Positions 1 to 5,177 of a stretch of DNA of 5,177 nucleotides are shown here, piece by piece. Positions within the stretch are counted from its first letter, which is position 1. Each line of letters opens with the position of its first letter. A program made the position numbers and the translations under genes. Source of the stretch: a bacterium (GTDB lineage Bacteria; Verrucomicrobiota; Verrucomicrobiae; JAJYAR01); NCBI GenBank assembly GCA_021779435.1, contig JAJYAR010000230.1:1-5177 (forward strand), in the 5' to 3' direction. The notes below the pieces were generated by a model, which searched no databases, had not been told where the DNA came from, and saw only the letters and a program-made list of their open reading frames with translations.

Positions 1-1
1 C

Positions 2-1525
2 GCCGCCGAGATCGCCCGGGACGCGATCGCCGAGGTGCAATCGCGGCTCGACTTCCTGCTCGAGGTCGGCCTGGGATATCTGGCCCTGGACCGGGCGGCG
101 CCCACGCTTTCGGGCGGCGAGTCGCAGCGCATCCGCCTCGCCGCGCAACTGGGCTCCAATTTGCAGGGCGTCTGCTACGTGCTCGACGAACCCACGATCG
201 GCCTCCACGCCCGCGACAACGACATCCTGCTGCGCGCACTGCGCAAGCTCGAGTCGCGCGGCAATACGCTGGTGGTGGTCGAACACGACGAGGAGACGAT
301 CCGCGCCGCCGAGCATTGCATCGACATCGGACCGGGCGCCGGCTCACGCGGCGGACGGATCGTCGCGCAAGGACGCGTCGAGGATCTGATCGCATGTCCC
401 GAGTCGGTCACCGGCGCGCATCTGCGGCCGGGTGCGATGCGGCCGCCGGATGCGGTGCGGGCGGTCGACGCCGACACCATGCGGCTGCGCGTGCGCGGCG
501 CCCATCTGCACAACCTGAAGAGCCTGGATGTCGACCTTCCCCTGGGGCGCCTGGTGGTCGTGACGGGCGTGTCGGGAAGCGGGAAATCGACGCTGGCGCG
601 GGACGTGCTGCTGGCGAACCTGCGGCGGGAGGGCGCACCGGTGCACGGGTGCACCGCGATCGACGGACGCGAACACATCGCCCGCGTCCTCGAAGTCGAC
701 CAGACCCCGATCGGCAAGACGCCCCGCTCCTGCGCGGCGACCTACGTCGGCATCTGGGACGAGATCCGCAAGCGCTTCGCCGACACCACCGAAGCACGCA
801 TGCGCGGTTTCACCGCGAGCCGGTTTTCCTTCAACACGACGGGCGGGCGCTGCCCCGAATGCGAAGGTCAGGGCGTGCGCACGATCGAGATGAGCTTCCT
901 GCCGGACGTCAAGGTTCTGTGCGAACGCTGCGGCGGCAAGCGCTTCGAACCGGCTACGCTGGAGGTGCTGTGGCGCGGCAGGAGCGTGGGCGACGTTCTG
1001 TCGATGGAGGTCGACGAGGCGGTGGAGTTCTTTGCCGCAACGCCCCGGATCGCCCATCCCCTGCGCCTGTTGCAGCAGGTCGGGTTGGGATACCTGACGC
1101 TCGGCCAGCCCTCGCCCACCCTGTCCGGGGGCGAAGCGCAGCGGATCAAGCTCGTCACCGAACTCGCCAAGGCGCGCGGCGAGATCGGCGCGTCGAACCG
1201 CAAGGCGCGATCCGCCGCGCAGTCCCACACGCTGTACGTGCTCGACGAACCCACCGTCGGCCTGGCGATGGCCGACGTGCGCATGCTGCTGCAGGCGCTG
1301 CATCGGCTGGTCGACGCCGGCAACAGCGTGATCGTGGTCGAACACAATCTGGATCTGATCGCCCACGCCGACTGGATCATCGACCTCGGGCCGGAAGGCG
1401 GCGACGCCGGAGGCCGCATCGTGGCCTGCGGGCCGCCGCGTTCGATCGCCGCGCAGTCCAGTCCGACGGGAGCGGCGCTCGCCCGGAGTTTCGGCGCCGG
1501 GCGGGCCGACCCGGCATCCCCCTGA
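2..1525 (+). CDS. uvrA: UvrA-family excinuclease ATPase, C-terminal part (5' end outside window)
   Basis: UvrA is the DNA-damage-sensing ATPase of UvrABC nucleotide excision repair; it acts in the cytoplasm as a dimer that loads UvrB. The reading frame is open from base 2, so this is the last 507 residues of a longer protein. Fragment residues 36-41 are the first ABC signature (LSGGES), followed by Walker B in LDEPTIGLH and a VVEHD H-loop. Residues 189-197 are the second Walker A (GVSGSGKST). Cysteines 284, 287, 307 and 310 form the CX2C-X19-CX2C zinc finger. LSGGEAQR at 374-381 and LDEPTVGL from 414 complete the second ATPase domain. Two details differ from housekeeping UvrA: roughly 15 extra residues between the signature and Walker B (about 391-410), and Ala at 422 where GLH is usual. 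From memory these fit the long duplicated UvrA paralogue of beta- and gammaproteobacteria, but the upstream half needed to prove this is absent. UvrA family membership is very secure; the subclass is inference. Confidence 0.96.
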   Translation, partial: AAEIARDAIAEVQSRLDFLLEVGLGYLALDRAAPTLSGGESQRIRLAAQLGSNLQGVCYVLDEPTIGLHARDNDILLRALRKLESRGNTLVVVEHDEETIRAAEHCIDIGPGAGSRGGRIVAQGRVEDLIACPESVTGAHLRPGAMRPPDAVRAVDADTMRLRVRGAHLHNLKSLDVDLPLGRLVVVTGVSGSGKSTLARDVLLANLRREGAPVHGCTAIDGREHIARVLEVDQTPIGKTPRSCAATYVGIWDEIRKRFADTTEARMRGFTASRFSFNTTGGRCPECEGQGVRTIEMSFLPDVKVLCERCGGKRFEPATLEVLWRGRSVGDVLSMEVDEAVEFFAATPRIAHPLRLLQQVGLGYLTLGQPSPTLSGGEAQRIKLVTELAKARGEIGASNRKARSAAQSHTLYVLDEPTVGLAMADVRMLLQALHRLVDAGNSVIVVEHNLDLIAHADWIIDLGPEGGDAGGRIVACGPPRSIAAQSSPTGAALARSFGAGRADPASP

Positions 1526-1565
1526 ACCGGATCGCGAAGCCGCGGCGGGGAGGAGCGTCGGGATC

Positions 1566-1600
1566 CGGCGAGTATCCGGCGTTCGCCGCATCTTATTTGT
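1566..1600 (+). terminator. Possible weak intrinsic terminator after uvrA
   Basis: CGGCGA at 1566-1571 can pair with TCGCCG at 1583-1588 (6 bp, 11-base loop). A shorter alternative hairpin can form at 1577-1588. A T-rich stretch, CATCTTATTTGT, follows at 1589-1600, about 40 bases after the uvrA stop codon. The location is right, but the stem is short and the T tract is broken, so termination could be weak or the structure fortuitous. Confidence 0.3.
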
Positions 1601-1641
1601 CGATCGGCGGCGGCGATCCCGTCCCATAGTCTGCGGGAGCC

Positions 1642-1674
1642 GTGCGGACCGCGGCAACACGATGCGGTCCACAC
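1642..1674. promoter_or_regulatory. Imperfect inverted repeat in the leader of the EAL gene
   Basis: GTGCGGACCGC (1642-1652) and GCGGTCCACAC (1664-1674) are complementary at 10 of 11 positions, with an 11-base loop. The right arm begins inside the possible ATG at 1662 and would sequester it in mRNA. A further GGACC at 1685-1689 could compete for the same GGTCC. It might be an operator or an RNA element, but nothing identifies a ligand or regulator. Confidence 0.35.
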
Positions 1675-1774
1675 GTTCCGTTCCGGACCATGGCCCGTTG
1701 GGGTCGCGAGCGCATCGAACCGGCAGATCCGTCATGCAGCCTTGCTCGAACCGTCCTTCCGCCGATGCGGCGAC

Positions 1775-1778
1775 GGAG
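1775..1778 (+). promoter_or_regulatory. Ribosome binding site deciding the start at 1788
   Basis: GGAG lies 9 bases before ATG 1788. The competing ATG at 1734 has no purine-rich site at proper spacing, and the nearest GGGAG to ATG 1662 (1635-1639) is 22 bases away. Codon use also becomes typical of the gene only around 1788. Confidence 0.55.
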
Positions 1779-1787
1779 CCGGCCACG

Positions 1788-4385
1788 ATGCGCGATCTCT
1801 CCGACCCCGAGCGGCTCGCGCGCCACCGGACGGAAAACAAGGCGGATAACACCCGCGAGCTGACCTGGCTGGAGTCCCTGGGGGGAATCGGCCTGTTCGA
1901 GGTGTCGTTTCCCGCCGGTACGCTCACGGCATCGCCGGCGCTCAGCACGCTGCTCGGCGGGCCGCCCGACCCCAGTTGCGTCCCGCTCGAGGCCTGCCCC
2001 TGGATCCCCGCATCCGATCAAGCGTACGTGGCGGCGTTCTGGCGGATGGCGACGCCCGGACAACCCTTCGAATTCCGCCACCGCGTCGTCCACGGCGACG
2101 GCAGGACCATGGTCGTCCGCCATCGTGGCATTCTCGAACGCTTCGACGGCGGCGATCTCCATGGCGTCGGCCTGCTCCAGGACATCACCGTGCACGTCGA
2201 GGCGGAGCGGCGCATCAAGGAACTCACCGATCGCGACGAAGTCACCGGGCTGCCCAATCGCGCATCGCTGCGCGAGGAAGTCGAACTGGAAGCCGCGGCG
2301 CTCCGAAACCGGGGCGGGGCCCCCGCATCGGGCACGATTCCGCTCGCGCTGATCGCCATCCATGTGCCGACGATCGAGGAGCTGGGGACCGCGGCCGAAT
2401 CGGGCGCGTCGAACAGTCTCGCCATGACGATCGCATCCCGGCTGGGTGCGCAGTGCGGCCCCGGCGATCTCCTCGCGCGCATCGGCGAAGCCGGATTCGC
2501 CGTGCTCCCCGACTCCGGTCAACACCAGACATCGGAAACGCTGGTCGCCCGGGCGCGCCGGTTGCGGGCCGCCGTCAACCGCCCGGCGCGGATCGGTGCA
2601 TCGGAACGATTTCCGCAATGCGCGATCGGCATCGCCGGGTTTCCCGGCGATGCCGACGATCCTGCCAACCTCATCGATCGCGCCCAGTCGGCAGCGTCGG
2701 GCGCGTCCCCCGGAGCCATTGCCTTCGCGGGCGAGGCCGACCCGGACGTCATCCGCTCCCTGCGGATCGAGTCCGCGCTGCCCGGAGCGATCACCGCCGG
2801 CGAGCTCTCGCTTGCGTACCAGCCGGTCATGAACCTGACGAACGGGGAAATCGCATCCGTCGAGGCCCTGCTGCGCTGGCGCTCCCCTGCGCTGGGCGAA
2901 ATTCCGCCCGCCGAGTTCATTCCCCTGTCGGAACGCGGCGACATGATCCTCGCCGTGAGCGGCTGGGTACTCCGGGAAGCCTGTCGGCAGGCGCTCGCGT
3001 GGCGCGCCGCCGGCCTGCACGCGCCGCGGATCACGATCAACCTGTCGCCGGGCCATCTCCAGCAGCCGAACTTTTCGGCCTGGGTGCAGCGGGTCGTGCT
3101 CGACTGCCACTGCGATCCGTCCTGGCTGGGGCTGGAAGTGCCCGAAACGGCGCTCCTGGACGATGCCCAGCAAGCGGCCGCGGTCCTGCGCGACCTAAAG
3201 GCGATCGGGTTCGAAATCGCGCTCGACGATTTCGGCACCGGCCACGCAAGCCTCAGCCGGCTTCACCGGCTGCCCGTCGACGTCGTAAAGGTCGACCGCT
3301 CGCTCATCCCCGACGTGCTGGTGTCGCCCGAAACCGCCTCGGTCACCCGCGCCATCATCGCCATGGCGCACAGCCTCGAGCTTCGCGTGCTCGCCGAAGG
3401 GGTGGAAACCGAGGATCAGCTCCAGACCCTGTCGACCAACGGGTGCGATCTCGTCCAGGGGCACTATTTCAGCAAAGCGGTGGGCGCGGACGAGATCGCG
3501 GCCATGCTGCGCGAGGACCGACGGCTGCCGGCGCAGTTCCTGCGCGGCGCCGGAGCACAGCGGACCCTGCTGCTGGTCGACGACGAGGACAACATCCTTT
3601 CCTCGCTGCGGCGCCTCCTCCGCCGGGAAGGCTATCGGATCCTCCTCGCCCACAGCGCCGCGGAAGGGCTCAAGCTGCTCGCCGAAACGCATGTCGACGT
3701 GATCCTCTCCGACCAGCGCATGCCCGGCATGACCGGGGTCGAATTCCTGCGCCGCGCCAAAGAGCTGGTGCCCGACACGGTTCGCATGGTGCTGTCGGGC
3801 TTCACCGATCTGCAGTCGGTCATCGATGCCGTCAACGAAGGCGCGATCTACCAGTTCCTGACCAAGCCCTGGGATGATGAGAAGCTGCGCAACCGGATCG
3901 CGGATGCATTCCGCAAAAAGGAAATGGCCGACGAAAACCGCCGCCTGGCGCGGGAAGTCGAAGCGGCAAAGGCCGATCTCGAGCAGATGAACGCACGCCT
4001 GCAGGAGGCGGTGTCCCGCCACAGCGACCATGCGCACGTCCTGGCGCGTGCCGCCAACGGCGTGCGCCGGATCCTCGACAGCCTTCCCGCGGTGCTCATC
4101 GGGGTGGATGCCGAGGATTTGATCGTATTCGTACAAGGGGATCCGGCACAGTTCGATTCCGCCATCCCGGCGGTCATCGGCGGCCCGGCGGCGATGTTGC
4201 CGGGCCCGCTCACGGAAGTCCTCCGCAAACCGGATTCGACGGCGACCCGGCTCGAAATCGGGGGTCGCCGGTACCTCGCATTCCGGCGTACGCTGCCGGC
4301 GGCGGACAACGCCCTGGAGCATCTGCTCATCCTGTTCCCCTCCGAACCGTTTGCGGCGCCGCTTGCCGCAGGAGCCGACTCATGA
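1788..4385 (+). CDS. Multidomain c-di-GMP phosphodiesterase: PAS-like, degenerate GGDEF, EAL, REC, coiled coil, PAS-like
   Basis: Predicted cytoplasmic enzyme of 865 residues that hydrolyses c-di-GMP to pGpG; no signal peptide or membrane segment is seen. Residues about 25-140 look like a PAS sensor domain. Residues about 146-315 are a GGDEF fold beginning at DEVTGLPNR, but the signature is GEAGF (233-237) and the metal-binding LDxDxF segment is replaced, so cyclase activity should be lost. The EAL domain (about 328-583) keeps EAL (359-361), Asn418, Glu450, Glu453, Asp480/Asp481, Lys501, Glu537 and Gln557, with the loop DDFGTG intact. REC (about 592-708) has the acidic pair 598/599, phosphoacceptor Asp642, Ser670 and Lys693 in TKPWDD. 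A charged coiled coil (about 708-748) and a PAS-like domain (753-851) follow. The start could instead be ATG 1734 or 1662; 1788 has the best ribosome site and codon use. The stop overlaps the next start as ATGA. Domain assignment is strong, in vivo activity is inferred, and the outer PAS calls are the weakest. Confidence 0.93.
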   Translation: MRDLSDPERLARHRTENKADNTRELTWLESLGGIGLFEVSFPAGTLTASPALSTLLGGPPDPSCVPLEACPWIPASDQAYVAAFWRMATPGQPFEFRHRVVHGDGRTMVVRHRGILERFDGGDLHGVGLLQDITVHVEAERRIKELTDRDEVTGLPNRASLREEVELEAAALRNRGGAPASGTIPLALIAIHVPTIEELGTAAESGASNSLAMTIASRLGAQCGPGDLLARIGEAGFAVLPDSGQHQTSETLVARARRLRAAVNRPARIGASERFPQCAIGIAGFPGDADDPANLIDRAQSAASGASPGAIAFAGEADPDVIRSLRIESALPGAITAGELSLAYQPVMNLTNGEIASVEALLRWRSPALGEIPPAEFIPLSERGDMILAVSGWVLREACRQALAWRAAGLHAPRITINLSPGHLQQPNFSAWVQRVVLDCHCDPSWLGLEVPETALLDDAQQAAAVLRDLKAIGFEIALDDFGTGHASLSRLHRLPVDVVKVDRSLIPDVLVSPETASVTRAIIAMAHSLELRVLAEGVETEDQLQTLSTNGCDLVQGHYFSKAVGADEIAAMLREDRRLPAQFLRGAGAQRTLLLVDDEDNILSSLRRLLRREGYRILLAHSAAEGLKLLAETHVDVILSDQRMPGMTGVEFLRRAKELVPDTVRMVLSGFTDLQSVIDAVNEGAIYQFLTKPWDDEKLRNRIADAFRKKEMADENRRLAREVEAAKADLEQMNARLQEAVSRHSDHAHVLARAANGVRRILDSLPAVLIGVDAEDLIVFVQGDPAQFDSAIPAVIGGPAAMLPGPLTEVLRKPDSTATRLEIGGRRYLAFRRTLPAADNALEHLLILFPSEPFAAPLAAGADS
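2626..2656. repeat. Perfect 14-bp inverted repeat inside the degenerate GGDEF coding region
   Basis: TCGGCATCGCCGGG (2626-2639) is followed by TTT and then the exact reverse complement CCCGGCGATGCCGA (2643-2656). It encodes part of IGIAGFPGDADD just before the GGDEF-EAL linker. No T tract follows, so it is not a standard terminator. It could be a strong mRNA hairpin or a DNA cruciform; function unknown. Confidence 0.8.
4041..4070 (+). repeat. Potential 13-bp RNA hairpin near the 3' end of the EAL gene
   Basis: Bases 4041-4053 can pair with 4058-4070 around a CCAA loop, using ten Watson-Crick and three G-U pairs. Because of the G-U pairs it would be stronger in plus-strand RNA than as a DNA palindrome. 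It lies in the region joining the coiled coil to the C-terminal PAS-like domain. It may be a chance product of high G+C. Confidence 0.45.
4370..4374 (+). promoter_or_regulatory. Ribosome binding site of the 58-codon ORF
   Basis: AGGAG lies 7 bases before ATG 4382, within the last codons of the EAL gene. This is the strongest Shine-Dalgarno match at an ATG in the window, and it is the main reason to believe the small ORF is translated. Confidence 0.7.
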
Positions 4386-4558
4386 CCGACCCCCGAGCCA
4401 ACCGGGACGAAACGGTGCCGCCGGGCCCGACGGCACCCGCATCGCCATCGGCGGAACTCCGCCGGCTCGACATCCTGTTCCGCGTCTGGCTGCGCGAAGG
4501 CCGGGTGCATCCGCTCATGCATCTGATGCGACGCTATCGCACGGAGCACCCGTCATGA
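4382..4558 (+). CDS. Small translationally coupled ORF, 58 residues, function unknown
   Basis: I do not recognise this protein. Residues 1-25 are rich in Pro, Ala, Thr and Ser and look disordered. Residues about 24-54 (from AELRRLDILFRVWLREG through HPLMHLMRRYR) look like one or two basic amphipathic helices; the hydrophobic residues are interrupted by charges, so it is not an obvious membrane segment. There is no cysteine. The start ATG shares ATGA with the stop of the EAL gene and has AGGAG 7 bases upstream; the stop codon shares ATGA with the start of the HDOD gene. About four-fifths of its codons end in G or C, as in real genes here. The position suggests a stoichiometric partner, linking the phosphodiesterase to the HDOD protein or controlling either; this is inference from layout only. 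Alternatively it may serve mainly as a coupling leader that delivers ribosomes to the HDOD start. Confidence 0.62.
   Translation: MTDPRANRDETVPPGPTAPASPSAELRRLDILFRVWLREGRVHPLMHLMRRYRTEHPS
4414..4437. repeat. Near-perfect 24-base palindrome inside the small ORF
   Basis: GGTGCCG (4414-4420) and CGGCACC (4431-4437) are exact reverse complements. The interior contains the palindrome CGGGCCCG (4422-4429), so the element is self-complementary at 22 of 24 positions. It starts 32 bases after the small ORF's first base and encodes part of its Pro/Ala-rich segment. It could be an operator-like site or an mRNA hairpin affecting coupled translation, or chance in GC-rich DNA. Confidence 0.6.
4543..4546 (+). 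promoter_or_regulatory. Ribosome binding site choosing ATG 4555 for the HDOD gene
   Basis: GGAG lies 8 bases before ATG 4555 and 11 before the adjacent ATG 4558. The spacing favours 4555, which overlaps the stop codon of the small ORF. Confidence 0.6.
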
Positions 4559-5177
4559 TGGCGCACATCGATGCCGAGCGGATCCGCGACCGCGTCCAGG
4601 CGCTGCCGATGCTGCCCGCGGCAGTGCACGAGTTGATGGCTGCATTCCGCGACGACGACATCGGGTTCGACGATCTGGCGCGAAAGATCGACATCGATCC
4701 GGCCATCACGGCGCGGATCCTGCGGGTTGCGAACTCGTCGTTCTACGGCATGTCGGGATCGATCGCCACGGTCGGCGACGCGATCCGCCTCATCGGACTG
4801 CGCACCGTCGAAACCATTGTGATGCAGGAGTCCCTGGCGCAGCGATTTCACGGCCCCGGCTGCCCGATCTTCGACTTTCCGAAATATTGGGAACACTCCC
4901 TGGCGACCGCGATCGCCGCGCAGGAGCTTGCGCGGGAGTCGGGCCATGCGATGCACGAAGCCTTCACCGCGGGGCTGATTCACGACCTGGGCTCGCTCGC
5001 CCTCGCCTCCCATTTCCCGCAGGAGTACAGTGCCGTCGTGCGCGACGCGCGGGATCGCGACCTTCCCCGGCTCGAAGCCGAACGTGCGGCATTGGGGATC
5101 GATCACTGCCAGGTCGGCTCCTGGATCGCCGCGCACTGGCACTTCACCGAAGCGGTCATCGATGCGATCGCATGGCA
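4555..5177 (+). CDS. HDOD-domain signalling protein (3' end outside window)
   Basis: The first 207 residues are visible and the frame is still open at the window edge. HDOD domains are HD-superfamily relatives, found with chemotaxis, two-component and c-di-GMP proteins; most lack demonstrated hydrolase activity and their biochemical role is poorly known. The opening LPMLPAAVHEL (17-27) and the helix-rich stretch DPAITARILRVANSSFYG (48-65), then GDAIRLIGLRTVETIVM (74-90), are typical of the family. A second half follows with YWEHSLATAIAA (111-122), AGLIHDLGSLAL (139-150) and a DHCQVGSWIAAHW segment (183-195). His114, His143/Asp144 and His184 are candidate remnants of the HD metal site, but I cannot tell whether a metal is bound. 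No transmembrane segment is seen. The cut falls near the usual end of the HDOD domain, so the protein could end soon after or carry another domain. Its overlap with the small ORF indicates co-translation with the phosphodiesterase operon. Confidence 0.93.
   Translation, partial: MMAHIDAERIRDRVQALPMLPAAVHELMAAFRDDDIGFDDLARKIDIDPAITARILRVANSSFYGMSGSIATVGDAIRLIGLRTVETIVMQESLAQRFHGPGCPIFDFPKYWEHSLATAIAAQELARESGHAMHEAFTAGLIHDLGSLALASHFPQEYSAVVRDARDRDLPRLEAERAALGIDHCQVGSWIAAHWHFTEAVIDAIAW

Larger units (their letters stand above)
1526..1787. other. Intergenic region between uvrA and the EAL gene
   Basis: This gap of about 260 bases is counted to the preferred ATG at 1788. It includes a short relatively AT-rich patch (about 1590-1600), a possible terminator, repeated ATCCGGCG octamers (1563-1570 and 1574-1581) and an imperfect inverted repeat (1642-1674). 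An open frame continues upstream of 1788 to ATG 1662, but codon use there (CGT, CGA, AGA, CCT, GTT, TTG) is unlike the gene body. I therefore treat the stretch as untranslated leader. I found no convincing sigma-70 or sigma-54 promoter. The promoter of the downstream operon is presumably here, because it is the only sizeable gap on that strand. Confidence 0.6.

Noticed and set aside
1527..1568. CCGGATC (1527-1533) and GATCCGG (1562-1568) inverted repeat after the uvrA stop
   Set aside because: The arms are 7 bases apart by a 28-base loop with no T tract directly after; too weak to call a terminator or operator.
1597..1630. Possible sigma-70 promoter, TTGTCG (1597-1602) with CATAGT (1625-1630)
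   Set aside because: The spacing is 22 bases instead of about 17, and both boxes match the consensus poorly.
1662..1787. N-terminal extension of the EAL protein starting at ATG 1662 or ATG 1734
   Set aside because: Neither ATG has a well-spaced ribosome site, the codons are atypical, and the residues form no recognisable domain. It remains possible that one of these is the true start.
344..1948. 534-codon antisense open frame opposite uvrA and the following gap
   Set aside because: Its translation shows no domain and is Arg/Ala/Gly-rich, as expected for the complement of GC-rich coding DNA. It runs opposite clear UvrA motifs.
1593..3173. 526-codon antisense open frame opposite the PAS-GGDEF-EAL coding region
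   Set aside because: The plus strand there encodes recognisable domains. The antisense product has low-complexity Arg/Gly/Ala composition and no recognisable motif, so it is a shadow frame.
3254..3272. 7-bp perfect hairpin (CAGCCGG, 5-base loop, CCGGCTG) in the EAL coding region
   Set aside because: It is short, lies in the strongly conserved segment after DDFGTG, and is readily explained by codon choice in GC-rich DNA.
1976..3877. 633-codon same-strand frame inside the EAL gene
   Set aside because: It is extremely Arg/Pro/Ala-rich with no domain, and fully overlaps the conserved EAL and REC coding frame; it is an off-frame artefact.

Overview
The window is about two-thirds G+C. Its coding sequence favours codons ending in G or C, and the genes lie head-to-tail on the + strand. 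Together with the type of UvrA present and an EAL/HDOD signalling pair, this suggests a proteobacterium, most likely a betaproteobacterium. The species cannot be named from this sequence. No tRNA, rRNA, CRISPR array, insertion sequence or phage gene was seen.

Layout. Bases 2-1525 are the 3' end of a uvrA-family gene: the end of the first ATPase domain and all of the second, with its zinc finger. From memory of the family, details of the sequence resemble the long, duplicated UvrA paralogue of beta- and gammaproteobacteria more than ordinary housekeeping UvrA. A non-coding gap of about 260 bases follows (1526-1787). It holds a weak terminator candidate and an imperfect hairpin that covers an unlikely upstream ATG.

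Bases 1788-4385 encode a large cytoplasmic multidomain protein, ordered PAS-like, degenerate GGDEF, EAL, receiver (REC), coiled coil, PAS-like. The GGDEF signature is lost, while the EAL catalytic residues that can be read are all present. The protein is therefore predicted to be a cyclic-di-GMP phosphodiesterase with a phosphorylation-controlled receiver placed after the enzyme domain. It overlaps, through ATGA, a 58-codon ORF (4382-4558) that has a good ribosome binding site and no recognised family. That ORF overlaps, again through ATGA, an HDOD-domain gene (4555 onward) that runs off the window.

The last three genes look like one translationally coupled signalling operon: a receiver-controlled c-di-GMP phosphodiesterase, a tiny basic helical protein and an HDOD output or scaffold protein. 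No partner histidine kinase is visible. The least explained items are the tiny coupled ORF and several strong inverted repeats inside coding sequence, especially a perfect 14-bp hairpin in the degenerate GGDEF region (2626-2656) and a near-perfect 24-base palindrome inside the small ORF (4414-4437).
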